DNA of 57,440 nucleotides from Pseudomonadota bacterium. GTDB lineage: Bacteria > Pseudomonadota > Gammaproteobacteria > Burkholderiales > Burkholderiaceae_C. The notes under the pieces are model-generated. The model had not been told where the DNA came from. It ran no database searches and saw only the letters and a program-made list of their open reading frames with translations. The position numbers and the translations under genes were made by a program. Position 1 is the first letter of the stretch. The number at the start of each line of letters is the position of its first letter. The stretch covers positions 1 to 57,440 of the forward strand of contig CAUJHV010000060.1 of the NCBI GenBank assembly GCA_963205115.1, written 5' to 3'. Below, in pieces: positions 1 to 8,747 of the stretch.

Positions 1-98
1 CAGCCAGTGGCTGGTCGCGCCGCTGGCCGCGCCGCAAGCCGGCCTCGCGCTGATCGCGCGGCGGCTGCGCACGGCCGGGGCGCGGCGCGACCCGAGGC

Positions 99-524
99 TC
101 AGCGCACCAGCAGGACGGGCACGCTCGTGTTGGCGAGCACCTTGGTCGCCACCGAGCCCATGACCAGATTGGTCAAGGTGCCATGCCCGTGCGAGCCCAT
201 GATGATGAGGTCGAAGCCGCCCTTGCCCGCGAGGGCGGCGATGTTGTCCGCAGCGGGTCCGGGCTTGGCCACGAAGCTCGTCTTCAAGGCGGGCTTGCGG
301 CCGAAAAAGGCGCGGATCGGCTTGAAGACCTTCTCGGCCTCGTCGTCGTAATAGCTCTTCAGCGTGCCCTTGTCGATGACGGCGGCGGCACGCGGCGGCA
401 CCGGCGGAACCGAGTGCAGGATGGTGAAGGTGTTGCTGTCGCCCAGCCATTCGTCGTGTGTGGCCAGATAGGCCAGCATCCGCTTCGTGTAGGCACTCCC
501 GTCGACGGGAACCAGGATCTTCAT
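99..524 (-). CDS. Universal stress protein (UspA family)
   Basis: A 141-residue single-domain protein beginning MKILVPVDGS, the usual first beta strand of the UspA fold. The C-terminal part reads IIMGSHGHGTLTNLVMGS, which carries the G-2X-G-9X-G(S/T) nucleotide-binding signature, so an ATP-binding UspA is likely. The ATG at 524 was chosen over longer upstream starts because GGAGG lies seven bases before it and homologues begin at this residue. The function is cytoplasmic stress resistance; the exact trigger cannot be read from sequence. A strong two-part hairpin (550-587) lies just upstream of the ribosome binding site. Confidence 0.93.
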   Translation of the reverse strand: MKILVPVDGSAYTKRMLAYLATHDEWLGDSNTFTILHSVPPVPPRAAAVIDKGTLKSYYDDEAEKVFKPIRAFFGRKPALKTSFVAKPGPAADNIAALAGKGGFDLIIMGSHGHGTLTNLVMGSVATKVLANTSVPVLLVR

Positions 525-549
525 CGTTGACCTCCGGGTGATCGGTTTT

Positions 550-587
550 TTGTGCGGCGTGGCGAACGCTGTTCGCCGACCGCACAA
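550..587 (-). promoter_or_regulatory. Two-tier hairpin in the uspA leader
   Basis: Outer arms TTGTGCGG (550-557) and CCGCACAA (580-587) pair perfectly. Inner arms GGCGAAC (561-567) and GTTCGCC (571-577) also pair perfectly around a 3-base loop. The structure sits 25 bases upstream of the uspA start. On the uspA strand it is followed by A residues, not a T run, so it does not look like an intrinsic terminator. It could be a 5'-UTR structure or a palindromic operator. Confidence 0.5.
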
Positions 588-626
588 CCAGTATCCCCCG
601 CGAAAGGCACGCCGGATTGGCCGCGG

Positions 627-1403
627 TCAAACCGCCACGAGCAGGGCCGGATCGAATCCGGCGTCCTCGCCCTTGCCCGCCAGGCCCCGCGCCTGGCAGA
701 CCACGCGCATGGGCGCGCGTCCCGGCCGCGGCACGCGGTAGTCGTGGCGGCAATGCAGATGGCCGTGCAGCCAGAGGTCGGCACGCGGCAGCAGGTCGTC
801 GTCGGCATTGCAGAAGCTGGCCGTGCCGGCCTGCTTGCCATAGCGTGGATCCGCGCTGCGCAGGCTGGGCGCGAAGTGCGTGATCACAACCGTCGTGTCC
901 CAACGGCCTTGGGCGGGCATCTCCAGGCTCGTCTCCAACCAGCTGCGGCATGCCAGGCCCTCGCGGCGCACGGCCTCGGCATCGAAGACCTGGCCATGCT
1001 GTGTCGCGGCCATCAGGCGCATGAAATAGCCCGCCGCGCGCATCGCGCGCTCGCGGCCGGATGCGCCGAAGACATCGAAGTCGCTCCAGCGCGGCGTGCC
1101 GACAAATCGCACGCGGCGGCCATCTGCCGCGTCGATCACCAGGGTGTCGCGGTGCAGCATCTGAAAGCCCAGGCGCGCGCAGGTGTCGCGCAGGCCGGCC
1201 AGCGCCTCGTCGATGTCGCGTCCGTCGAACTCGTGGTTGCCAGGCACGAAGATCACCGGCACCGGCCAGCCGGCAAATCGCGACAGGCCCGCCCAGGTGG
1301 CGTCGATGTCGCCGGCCAGCACCAGCAGGTCGGCGCCCGGCGCCGGCTGCGGATCGAAGACCTCAGTCTCGAGATGCAGGTCAGACAGCAGTTGCAGCTT
1401 CAA
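627..1403 (-). CDS. Calcineurin-like metallophosphoesterase
   Basis: A 258-residue protein with all metallophosphoesterase blocks in order: SDLHLE near residue 7, GDID around 31, GNHEFD around 55, THFAPS near 190 and GHLH near 224. These supply the Asp, His and Asn ligands of a dinuclear metal centre. The family hydrolyses phosphomono- or diesters; the substrate is unknown. The start is taken as TTG at 1403, since GGAG is eight bases upstream and the frame above it is Arg/Pro-rich non-coding-like sequence. It lies downstream of pckG on the same strand with a hairpin between them, so co-transcription is doubtful. Confidence 0.87.
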   Translation of the reverse strand: MKLQLLSDLHLETEVFDPQPAPGADLLVLAGDIDATWAGLSRFAGWPVPVIFVPGNHEFDGRDIDEALAGLRDTCARLGFQMLHRDTLVIDAADGRRVRFVGTPRWSDFDVFGASGRERAMRAAGYFMRLMAATQHGQVFDAEAVRREGLACRSWLETSLEMPAQGRWDTTVVITHFAPSLRSADPRYGKQAGTASFCNADDDLLPRADLWLHGHLHCRHDYRVPRPGRAPMRVVCQARGLAGKGEDAGFDPALLVAV

Positions 1404-1500
1404 GGCCGCGGCTCCAGCGCCGACGCGGCGCGTGCGTGGCGGTCGACGCCGCGGGGGCGCCAGTCGCGGCAGGCCGCCTGGGCGTCGGCTTCGGAATGCA

Positions 1501-1526
1501 AATCGGGCACGTTCACGTGCCCGATT
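1501..1526 (-). terminator. Perfect inverted repeat after pckG
   Basis: Arms AATCGGGCACG and CGTGCCCGATT (11 bp, perfect) enclose a 4-base loop, about 105 bases past the pckG stop. On the pckG strand the stem ends in ATTTG, a short T stretch. It is the best terminator candidate for pckG, although the T run is weak. Confidence 0.4.
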
Positions 1527-1631
1527 GTCGGTGGCCGCCACAGGGCCCTGTGTCCGCAGCCGCGTTCAGCCGCTGCAGACCACCCGGCCGCTCGCGCCGC
1601 CCAGGGGCGCGCGAGCCGGCACGGCGGCCGA

Positions 1632-3500
1632 TCAGGCCGCCAGGCGTTGCTCGATGCGGGCCTTGGTGGCCGGCAGTTCGGCCGGCAGGTGGAAGGCCAG
1701 CTGGGTGAACAGCTCTTGGTGCAGCACCAGTTCCTGCGCCCACGCGGCCTTGTCCACACCGATCACGCTGTCGAACTGCTCGCGCGTGAACGGCAGGCCG
1801 TCCCAGCGCAGGTCCTCGAAGCGCGGGCTCACGCCGAATGCGTTTTCCGTGCCGCCGGCCTTGCCCTCGATGCGGCCCAGCATCCACTCGAGCACGCGCA
1901 TGTTGTCGCCGTAGCCGGGCCAGACGAACTTGCCGTCGGCGCCCTTGCGGAACCAGTTGACGCAGAAGATCTTGGGCATCTGCGCGCCGCTGGCGGCCAG
2001 TTTGGCGCCCATGTTCAGCCAGTGCTGGAAATGGTCGGCCATGTTGTAGCCCATGAAGGGCAGCATCGCGAACGGGTCGCGGCGCACGACGCCTTGCTGC
2101 CCAGCGGCGGCGGCCGTGGTCTCGCTGCCCATCGTGGCGGCCATGTAGACACCCTCGACCCAGTCACGGGCCTCGGTCACCAGCGGCACGGTGGTCGAGC
2201 GGCGGCCGCCGAAGATGAAGGCGTCCAGCGCGTAGCCTTCGGGCGAATCCCAGCCCGGGTCGAGCACCGGGTTGTTGGTCGCGGCCACCGTGAAGCGCGC
2301 GTTCGGGTGCGCGGCCTTGGCGCCGGTGTCCTTGCCGATCTGCGGCGTCCAGTCCTTGCCCTGCCAGTCGATCAGGTGCGCGGGCGGCTGCTTGCTCATG
2401 CCTTCCCACCAGACGTCGCCGTCGTCGGTCAAGGCCACGTTGGTGAAGATCACGTCGCGCTTGAGCGAATCCATGCAGTTCGGATTCGTCTCGTAGTTGG
2501 TGCCCGGGGCCACGCCGAAGTAGCCGGCTTCCGGGTTGATGGCGTGCAGGCGGCCGTCCTTGCCCGGCTTGATCCAGGCGATATCGTCGCCCACGGTGGT
2601 GACCGTCCAGCCCTGGTAGGCGCTCTTGGGCGGCACGAGCCTCGCGAAATTGGTCTTGCCGCAGGCGCTGGGGAAGGCGGCGCCGACGTGGTACTTCTTG
2701 CCCTCGGGCGAGGTCACGCCCAGGATCAGCATGTGCTCGGCCAGCCAGCCCTGGTCGCGGCCCATCTTGGAGGCGATGCGCAGCGCGAAGCACTTCTTGC
2801 CCAGCAGCGCGTTGCCGCCGTAGCCCGAGCCGTAGCTCCAGATCTCGCGCGTCTCGGGGTAGTGGACGATGTACTTGGTCTTGTTGCAGGGCCAGGCCAC
2901 GTCCTTCTGGCCGGCGGCCAGCGGCGCGCCCACGGTGTGCACGCAGGGCACGAATTCGCCGTCGGCGCCCAGCACGTCCAGCGCGCCCTTGCCCATGCGG
3001 GTCATGATGCGCATGTTGACGGCCACGTAGGGGCTGTCGGAGAGCTCCACGCCAATGTGCGCGATGTGCGAGCCCAGCGGGCCCATCGAGAAGGGCACGA
3101 CATACATCGTGCGGCCGCGCATGCAGCCCTTGAACAGCGCGCTGTCGCCGGTCTGCAGCAGCGTGCGCATCTCGGCCGGGGCCATCCAGTTGTTGGTCGG
3201 GCCGGCGTCTTCCTTGCGCTCGCTGCAGATGTAGGTGCGGTCTTCGACGCGCGCCACGTCGGACGGGTCGGACAGCGCCAGGTAGCTGTTCGGGCGCAAC
3301 TCGGGGTTGAGCTTCTTCATCGTGCCCGCAGCCACGAGCTGCGCACACAGGCGGTTGTATTCGGCCTCGCTGCCGTCGCACCAGACGATGTCGGCCGGTT
3401 CGGTCAGTGCCGCGACCTGGGCCACCCAGTTCAGCAGCTTGGCGTTCTTGACGTAGGCCGGGGCATTCAGGCGTTGGCCCGGCATGGCAGGATGGTTCAT
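1632..3500 (-). CDS. pckG: Phosphoenolpyruvate carboxykinase (GTP)
   Basis: A 622-residue protein of the GTP-dependent PEPCK family, which converts oxaloacetate and GTP to phosphoenolpyruvate, GDP and CO2 in gluconeogenesis. Visible family marks are FPSACGKTNFARL (the kinase-1a P loop with its reactive Cys), GDDIAWIKPG (kinase-2) and the N-terminal RTYICSERKEDAGPTNNW region. Length matches the GTP family (about 600-620). The ATG at 3500 (MNHPAMPG) is chosen because the long open frame above it lacks homology-like sequence and crosses the divergent promoter region. A divergent MOSC gene starts 247 bp away. Cytoplasmic enzyme. Confidence 0.97.
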   Translation of the reverse strand: MNHPAMPGQRLNAPAYVKNAKLLNWVAQVAALTEPADIVWCDGSEAEYNRLCAQLVAAGTMKKLNPELRPNSYLALSDPSDVARVEDRTYICSERKEDAGPTNNWMAPAEMRTLLQTGDSALFKGCMRGRTMYVVPFSMGPLGSHIAHIGVELSDSPYVAVNMRIMTRMGKGALDVLGADGEFVPCVHTVGAPLAAGQKDVAWPCNKTKYIVHYPETREIWSYGSGYGGNALLGKKCFALRIASKMGRDQGWLAEHMLILGVTSPEGKKYHVGAAFPSACGKTNFARLVPPKSAYQGWTVTTVGDDIAWIKPGKDGRLHAINPEAGYFGVAPGTNYETNPNCMDSLKRDVIFTNVALTDDGDVWWEGMSKQPPAHLIDWQGKDWTPQIGKDTGAKAAHPNARFTVAATNNPVLDPGWDSPEGYALDAFIFGGRRSTTVPLVTEARDWVEGVYMAATMGSETTAAAAGQQGVVRRDPFAMLPFMGYNMADHFQHWLNMGAKLAASGAQMPKIFCVNWFRKGADGKFVWPGYGDNMRVLEWMLGRIEGKAGGTENAFGVSPRFEDLRWDGLPFTREQFDSVIGVDKAAWAQELVLHQELFTQLAFHLPAELPATKARIEQRLAA

Positions 3501-3747
3501 CTGGTATTCCAATTCAGAAGTTTCAAAGGCGGTTTCCGGCCAGCCTCGACCGCGCTGTACACGCGTATCGCCGCTCGCCGCAGACCGCCTGCGCAGCATC
3601 CTGAACCACCCTTGGGTGGGTCGGAACAGCCATTGTGATTCCAATGTAATCAGCACGTAACCGCCCATGCCTTGGGGGTTATGCAAGTTCCGTATGACTC
3701 GATACCACCCCTGAAGCGGGTGTCCGTTTCGTGAAAGGTAGAGCCCC
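3501..3747. promoter_or_regulatory. Divergent promoter region pckG / MOSC gene
   Basis: This 247-bp stretch separates divergent starts. It contains the palindrome CCACCC-TT-GGGTGG (3606-3619) and an AT-rich segment around 3630-3655 that includes CATTG-N6-CAATG. These are plausible operator or promoter elements, but no clear -35/-10 pair can be assigned. Confidence 0.35.
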
Positions 3748-4317
3748 ATGAAGGTCCTGAGCGTGAACCGTGCGCGAGCGGAATTCCGCACGATCGGCAC
3801 GCGCCGCGTGTCCACCGCGATCGGCAAGAAGCCCGTGGAGGGTCCGGTCGCGGTAGGGCCGCTCGGCCTGGAAGGGGACGAACAGGCCGACCCCACGGTG
3901 CACGGCGGGCTCGTCAAGGCCGTCTACGCCTACCCGGCACAGCACTACGCCTTCTGGCAGACGGTGCGCGCGCAGGCCCAGGTGGCGGGCTGGAACGAGC
4001 CGCTGACACACGGCGCCCTGGGCGAGAACCTCACCATCGAAGGTCTGGACGAAGCCCGCTTGTGGGTCGGCGACCGGCTGCAGCTGCCCGGCTGCGTGCT
4101 GGCCGTGACCGAGCCGCGCCAGCCCTGCTTCAAGTTCAATGCCACCATGGGCTTCGAGCAGGCCAGCTCGCTGATGCTGCAAAGTGGCTACAGCGGCAGC
4201 TACCTGGCGGTGGTGGAGCCCGGCACGGTGAGCGCGGGCGACGCCATCACGCTGGTGCCGGGGCCGCGCGAGCTCACGATCCGCGAGCTGTTCCTGACGC
4301 GCCGGCGGCGCCGCTGA
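3748..4317 (+). CDS. MOSC domain-containing protein (YiiM-like)
   Basis: A 189-residue soluble protein that starts MKVLSVNRAR. It carries the MOSC features GLEGDEQADPTVHGG (residues about 43-57), HGALGENLT near 90 and the conserved Cys in EPRQPCFKFN near 130. MOSC proteins of the YiiM type bind molybdenum cofactor and use it in N-hydroxylated compound reduction or sulfur transfer; the substrate here is unknown. It stands alone, divergent from pckG and convergent with the membrane-protein gene that ends 30 bases beyond it. Confidence 0.88.
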   Translation: MKVLSVNRARAEFRTIGTRRVSTAIGKKPVEGPVAVGPLGLEGDEQADPTVHGGLVKAVYAYPAQHYAFWQTVRAQAQVAGWNEPLTHGALGENLTIEGLDEARLWVGDRLQLPGCVLAVTEPRQPCFKFNATMGFEQASSLMLQSGYSGSYLAVVEPGTVSAGDAITLVPGPRELTIRELFLTRRRRR

Positions 4318-4347
4318 GGGCCGCGGCTGGCGCCAGCGGCCGGCCGG

Positions 4348-5430
4348 TCACTGCGCGCCCGCGTGCCGCCGGGCCTCGCGCTCGAACAGCAGCGGCGTCA
4401 GCACCAGCACCGCCACGTAGCGCACCGCCTGGAAAGCCGTCACCACCGGCACGCCCAGTTCCAGCACGCGCGCCGTCAGACTCATCTCGGCGATGCCGCC
4501 CGGCGCGGTGGCCAGCACCAGCGTGGCCGCTGGCAGGCCCATGGCGCGCGACAGCAGCAGGGCCATCGCCGCCGAGGCCAGGATCATCAGTACCGTGCCC
4601 GCGGCGGTTGTTGCCAGCCACCGTGGCGCGGTGTGCAGGAACCCGGGGCGGAAGGTCGTGCCCAGCGCCATGCCGATGAAGAGCTGGCCGAAGTCCACCA
4701 GCACCCGCGGCATGGCCGACAGCTCGACGCCCGCGGCGGTCAGGCCGGCGCTGACGGCCAGCGAGCCCAGCACGAAGGGGTTCGGCCAGTCCAGACGCCG
4801 CAGCAGGTTCACGCCCACCAGGGTCAGCGCGGTCAGCAGCAGCAGGCCCGGCAGGTGCAGGCTGCGCGGACCCGGCACATGCGGATCCAGCCCGTGCACG
4901 CCCAGCCACTGCAGGCCGAAGGGCACGCTCACGACGACGATGAGGATGCGCATCGAATGCGCCGCCGCCACGAGGTCCAGGCGCGCACCGCGCCGCTCGG
5001 CCATGACCGCCATTTCCGATGCCCCGCCGATGGCGCTGGCAAAGAAAGCCGAGGCCCGGTCGACACCGGGCAAGTGGCCGTTCAGCCGCCACTGCAGCCG
5101 GTAGGCCATCTGGCCCAGCAGCAGCGCCCAGGCCACGCCCAGCGCGATGCCCCACCACAGGCGCGAGACGGCCGCCAGCACCTCGGCCGTGAAGTACAGG
5201 CCCAGCGTCGTGCCGATGACCCACTGCCCCGCGTTGCGCAGCGGGCGCGGCGCCATCAGCGGAGCGCCGGCCATCGACAGCGCGGCCGTGACCAGCAGCG
5301 GGCCGATCATCCACGGCAGCGGCGTGCCCAGGGCCACGCAGGCGCGTGCGCCCACCCAGGCGACGACCAGCGTCAGCAGCGTGCGGCCCGGCCACGAGGT
5401 CGCGACCGCGGCCGCGCCGCGGGGCATCAC
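4348..5430 (-). CDS. AbrB-family membrane protein
   Basis: A 360-residue polytopic inner-membrane protein with about ten hydrophobic segments and an internal duplication, as in the AbrB (formerly 'ammonia monooxygenase-like') family. Repeated motifs include GTPLPWMIGPLL near residue 34, FASAIGGASEMAVMAE near 130 and ATAPGGIAEMSLTARVL near 306. The cellular role of this family is poorly defined; transport has been proposed. The start is GTG at 5430 or the adjacent ATG at 5427. Both overlap the stop codon of the upstream reductase gene, so the two are probably translationally coupled. Confidence 0.82.
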   Translation of the reverse strand: MMPRGAAAVATSWPGRTLLTLVVAWVGARACVALGTPLPWMIGPLLVTAALSMAGAPLMAPRPLRNAGQWVIGTTLGLYFTAEVLAAVSRLWWGIALGVAWALLLGQMAYRLQWRLNGHLPGVDRASAFFASAIGGASEMAVMAERRGARLDLVAAAHSMRILIVVVSVPFGLQWLGVHGLDPHVPGPRSLHLPGLLLLTALTLVGVNLLRRLDWPNPFVLGSLAVSAGLTAAGVELSAMPRVLVDFGQLFIGMALGTTFRPGFLHTAPRWLATTAAGTVLMILASAAMALLLSRAMGLPAATLVLATAPGGIAEMSLTARVLELGVPVVTAFQAVRYVAVLVLTPLLFEREARRHAGAQ

Positions 5431-6515
5431 GCCGCGGCCGTCGGATAGTCCGTGTAGCCGGCCGCGCCGCCGCCGTAGTAGGTCTTGCGGTTGCTGTCGG
5501 CCCAGGCCAGACCCTGGCGCAGCCGCAGGCCCAGGTCAGGGTTCGAGATGAAGGGCCGGCCGAAGGCCACCAGGTCCGCACGGCCGCTGGCCACGGCGTC
5601 CAGCGCCATCGCGCGGTCGTAGCCGTTGTTCAGCATCCAGCAGCCCGGGAACGGCCGACGCAGCGCGGCGTAGTCGAAAGGTGCGTGGTCGCGCGGGCCG
5701 CCCGTGGAGCCTTCGACCACGTGCAGATAGGCCAGGCCCATGTCGGACAGCCGCTGCACGCCGCGGCCGTAGAGCGCTGCGGGGTCGCTGTCCTGGGCGG
5801 CGTCGTTGGCCGGCGTGACCGGCGACAGCCGCACGCCGGTGCGGCCAGCGCCAGCAGCCTGCGCCACCGCCTGCACGGCCTCCACCAGCAGGCGCAGCCG
5901 CGCGTCGATGTCGCCGCCCCAGGCGTCGCTGCGGTCGTTGATGCTGTCGCGCATGAACTGCTCGATCAGGTAGCCGTTGGCCGCGTGCACCTCGACGCCA
6001 TCGAAGCCGGCGTCCATCGCGCAGCGCGCGGCATGGGCGTAGTCGGCCACGATGCCGGGCACTTCTTCGGTCCGCAGCGCACGTGGCGTGCTGCAGGGCA
6101 CGAAGGCGCCGCCCACCAGCACACGGCCGGCCGCGGCACGCGCAGTCGACGACACCGGCGGCTGGCCGCCCGGCTGCAGCTGCTCGTGGCTGATGCGCCC
6201 CACGTGCCAGAGCTGGCACACGATGCGTCCGCCACGCGCATGCACCGCATCGGTCACCACGCGCCAGGCCTGCACCTGCTCGGCACTGTGGATGCCGGGT
6301 GTATCGGCATAGCCCTGCCCCTGCGGGCTGATCTGCGTGGCCTCGCTGACGATCAGGCCCGCACCCGTGGCCGGATCGGCGCGCTGCGCGTAGTACGTGG
6401 CCATCAGCGGCGTGGGAACCGTCCCTGGCGCGCGGTTGCGCGTCAGCGGGGCCATGACGATGCGGTTGGCGAGCGCGATGTCGCCGACCCGGATCGGATC
6501 GAAGAGTGTGGTCAT
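5427..6515 (-). CDS. nemA: Alkene reductase, old yellow enzyme family
   Basis: A 362-residue FMN-dependent TIM-barrel protein of the N-ethylmaleimide reductase / OYE group, reducing activated C=C bonds or nitro compounds with NAD(P)H. Typical stretches are RVGDIALANRIVMAPLTRNR-type N-terminus, CQLWHVGRISH near residue 97 and FDGVEVHAANGYLIEQF near 178, which holds the substrate-binding His/Asn pair. The ATG at 6515 (MTTLFDPI) matches the family start. Its stop overlaps the start of the AbrB-family gene, forming a two-gene unit. Physiological substrate unknown. Confidence 0.93.
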   Translation of the reverse strand: MTTLFDPIRVGDIALANRIVMAPLTRNRAPGTVPTPLMATYYAQRADPATGAGLIVSEATQISPQGQGYADTPGIHSAEQVQAWRVVTDAVHARGGRIVCQLWHVGRISHEQLQPGGQPPVSSTARAAAGRVLVGGAFVPCSTPRALRTEEVPGIVADYAHAARCAMDAGFDGVEVHAANGYLIEQFMRDSINDRSDAWGGDIDARLRLLVEAVQAVAQAAGAGRTGVRLSPVTPANDAAQDSDPAALYGRGVQRLSDMGLAYLHVVEGSTGGPRDHAPFDYAALRRPFPGCWMLNNGYDRAMALDAVASGRADLVAFGRPFISNPDLGLRLRQGLAWADSNRKTYYGGGAAGYTDYPTAAA

Positions 6516-6703
6516 GGCCACAAGCTTATCCCGGCTTGACCGGCAACCCCCGCAAGGGTGGCGCCCGCTCTTTACGGTCCAGCCACGCAATCGACTGGCG
6601 AAACCCGCCGCCTCGCGGTAGCCTCGTCGCGCTTCAGGAGTCCGCATTGACCGTCACGTTCCCCTTCCCGACCCGGCGCACGCAACCCCCGGCTGCGGCC
6701 GGC

Positions 6704-7495
6704 ATGAAACGCCGTGCGGCCCGCTGGCTGACGCTGGCCGCATTGGCAGGCACGCTCCTGGCCGGCTGTGGCGGCGGCGGGTCGTCCGACGCGGGCGACA
6801 GCTCGGGCACGACCCCGGGCGCCCCGATCACCGGCACCAACGGTGTCATCCGCATCATGCCGATGGGCGACTCGGTCACCGTCGTGGCGTACCGCGGACA
6901 GCTGTGGGACCTGCTGGCTGCGGGCGGCTACAAGAACGTCGACTACGTCGGCCCGGCGCAGACCGGCGCCCCGTCCGCAGACCCCGACCACGCCGCCTTC
7001 GGCGCCTACAAGGTGCTCAACGTGCTGCGTCCCGCCGGCAGCGGCAGCTGGAACGTCGACCGCTACGACGACGCACGCGACCTGGGTGTGTGGTTCGACA
7101 ACTATGTGCCGGATGTCGTGCTGCTGCACCACGCCACCGACGACGCCTGGGGTGCGGCCGCCCCGGCGGACGTGATGCGGGCCTACTCGGCCATCGTCAA
7201 CTATGCGCGCAGCAAGAAGCCGGGCGTGACCTTCCTGGTGGCCCAGCTGATCCCGCTGTTCCCTTCCGATTGCGGCACGGGCTGCAACGACTCCGTCGTG
7301 CGCATCAACAACGCCATTCCCGCTTGGGCCGCGTCGATCACGACCGCGCAGTCGCGCGTGCTCGTCGTCGACCAGTACACGGGCTTCGTGCCGGGCACGA
7401 TGACCCACGACGGCGTGCACCCGAACGACCTGGGCTCGCAGTTCATGGCCAAACGCTGGTACGACCGCCTGGTGACGCTCATCGCGCGCCCCTGA
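6704..7495 (+). CDS. SGNH/GDSL hydrolase-like lipoprotein
   Basis: A 263-residue protein with a lipoprotein signal: MKRRAARW, a hydrophobic core and lipobox LAGC followed by a Gly/Ser linker, so it is probably membrane-anchored in the periplasm or outer membrane. Block I is MGDS with the nucleophile at Ser57. Block V is DGVHPN with Asp236 and His239. The usual GTND block III is ATDD here (residues 144-147), so the expected oxyanion Asn is Asp146. The fold assignment is good; esterase activity is less certain. The ATG at 6704 is chosen because it starts the signal peptide; an in-frame TTG at 6647 is possible. Confidence 0.8.
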   Translation: MKRRAARWLTLAALAGTLLAGCGGGGSSDAGDSSGTTPGAPITGTNGVIRIMPMGDSVTVVAYRGQLWDLLAAGGYKNVDYVGPAQTGAPSADPDHAAFGAYKVLNVLRPAGSGSWNVDRYDDARDLGVWFDNYVPDVVLLHHATDDAWGAAAPADVMRAYSAIVNYARSKKPGVTFLVAQLIPLFPSDCGTGCNDSVVRINNAIPAWAASITTAQSRVLVVDQYTGFVPGTMTHDGVHPNDLGSQFMAKRWYDRLVTLIARP

Positions 7496-7516
7496 GCACG
7501 GTGCTCGCAGGCCACT

Positions 7517-7537
7517 GCCGCCACGCACTGCGGCGGC
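7517..7537. terminator. Weak hairpin between convergent genes
   Basis: GCCGCC (7517-7522) pairs with GGCGGC (7532-7537) in the 71-bp gap between two convergent genes. GAGCAC/GTGCTC directly after the lipoprotein stop gives a second small palindrome. No T run is present, so terminator function is only suggested by position. Confidence 0.25.
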
Positions 7538-7566
7538 GGCGCTCACGGCCTCCGAGCGACGGGTTC

Positions 7567-8646
7567 TCAGCGCAAGCGCGCCCGCACCACACGCATGCGT
7601 GACTCCACCACGCGCTCCACGAAGGCCGCAAACACCACCGACAGCGCCAGCACCAGCGGCACCATCACCGCCGGGTGCCGCGCAGCGGGCATCCGCACCT
7701 CGACGAGCTGGATCAGCACGTGGTGGATCAGGTAGATGGCATAGGAATAGACACCCAGCGTGCGCACCCAGCCCCAGTTCAAGGGCCGGAACAGCGCGAA
7801 ATCCGGGTAGCGGATGGCCGCGCGGAAGATCGGGAACAGCGCCGCGCACTGCACCGTGTAGCGGATGGTTTCGCGCGGCCAGGTCTCGCGCCAGCTCACC
7901 GACACCGCCACCAGCAGCAGCCCGACGCCCAGCCCGATCAGCTCACCACGGCTGGGCTGGCTCGTGTTAGCCGCCGGCGGCAGGTCCAGCGGATGGGCCA
8001 CCAGCGCCATGATGCAGCCCAGCAGGATGGTGTCCATGCGCGTGTCGCTGGCGTAGTAGGTGCGCTCGTAGTGAAAGCCCGGCTGCCCCACCAGGTACAT
8101 GCGCCACAGCAGCACCGCCACGCACAGCACGCCGAAGACACCCGCCACGAACGCCGGGCGGCGCGAGCGCATCAGCCCCAGGAACAGCAGCGGGTAGACC
8201 AGATAGAAGTGTTCCTCCACCGCCAGCGACCACAGCACGCCCGTGCCGTGTGGCGTGGTGTCACCCGGGTCGAAGAACAGGGTGTAGTAGTTGGCGAAGT
8301 ACAGCAGCTGCGCCGCCAGCCCTTGCCACGTGGTACCGCCCAGCAGCGGCCCGGCCAGCACCAGCCCGTAGGCAATGGCCAGCATCAGCAGCAGCGGCGG
8401 GCCCAGCCGCAGCATGCGGCGCAAGTAGAAGCGTCCGATGTGGACCGTGCCGCTGGCCGCGAGCTCGCGACGCAGCAGCGTGGTGATCAGGAAGCCGCTG
8501 AGGAAGAAGAAGGTCGTCACGCCCAGGCCGCCCGGAACGACGTGTCCGAGCCCGGCGTGCGAGACGAGCACGATCACCACCGAAACGGCGCGCAGACCAT
8601 CGAGCGAAGCAATTTCGTGCCGGGGAGGGGCGTGGGGAAGCGTCAT
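7567..8646 (-). CDS. Acyltransferase 3 family membrane protein
   Basis: A 359-residue inner-membrane protein of the OafA/YrhL acyltransferase-3 family, which O-acylates surface or periplasmic sugars. The N-terminus has the family pattern IASLDGLRAVSVVIVLVSHAG, including the conserved Arg and the catalytic-type His, followed by GGLGVTTFFFLSGFLIT. About ten transmembrane segments are visible, and the mid-protein GVLWSLAVEEHFYLVYPLLF is the second conserved block. No SGNH domain is fused. The acceptor glycan is unknown; no polysaccharide genes adjoin it. Confidence 0.9.
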   Translation of the reverse strand: MTLPHAPPRHEIASLDGLRAVSVVIVLVSHAGLGHVVPGGLGVTTFFFLSGFLITTLLRRELAASGTVHIGRFYLRRMLRLGPPLLLMLAIAYGLVLAGPLLGGTTWQGLAAQLLYFANYYTLFFDPGDTTPHGTGVLWSLAVEEHFYLVYPLLFLGLMRSRRPAFVAGVFGVLCVAVLLWRMYLVGQPGFHYERTYYASDTRMDTILLGCIMALVAHPLDLPPAANTSQPSRGELIGLGVGLLLVAVSVSWRETWPRETIRYTVQCAALFPIFRAAIRYPDFALFRPLNWGWVRTLGVYSYAIYLIHHVLIQLVEVRMPAARHPAVMVPLVLALSVVFAAFVERVVESRMRVVRARLR

Positions 8647-8747
8647 GCCAGTCGTAACAACAGGTTTCCGATTAGACCGCCTGTATCTGACGCACCGGTC
8701 CCGCTAAGGTGTGAAGGGTCAAGCGGACCTGCGGCTACAGTCGCCGC

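Noticed and set aside
1..163. Open frame on the plus strand ending at a TGA at 161-163, possibly the 3' end of a gene cut by the window edge
   Set aside because: It runs 65 bases into uspA and shows no recognisable domain; another frame stops at 53. Too little sequence to support a call.
1400..1516. Short minus-strand frame (about 38 codons) whose stop overlaps the TTG of the phosphoesterase gene
   Set aside because: Its start codons lie inside the stem-loop 1501-1526, it has no ribosome binding site, and the peptide is low-complexity. Only conservation could rescue it.
552..3638. Very long open frames antisense to real genes, for example over pckG here and over the macroglobulin gene (37064-41650, minus)
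   Set aside because: They arise from the codon bias of high-GC genes on the other strand, are Arg/Ala/His-rich and match no family.
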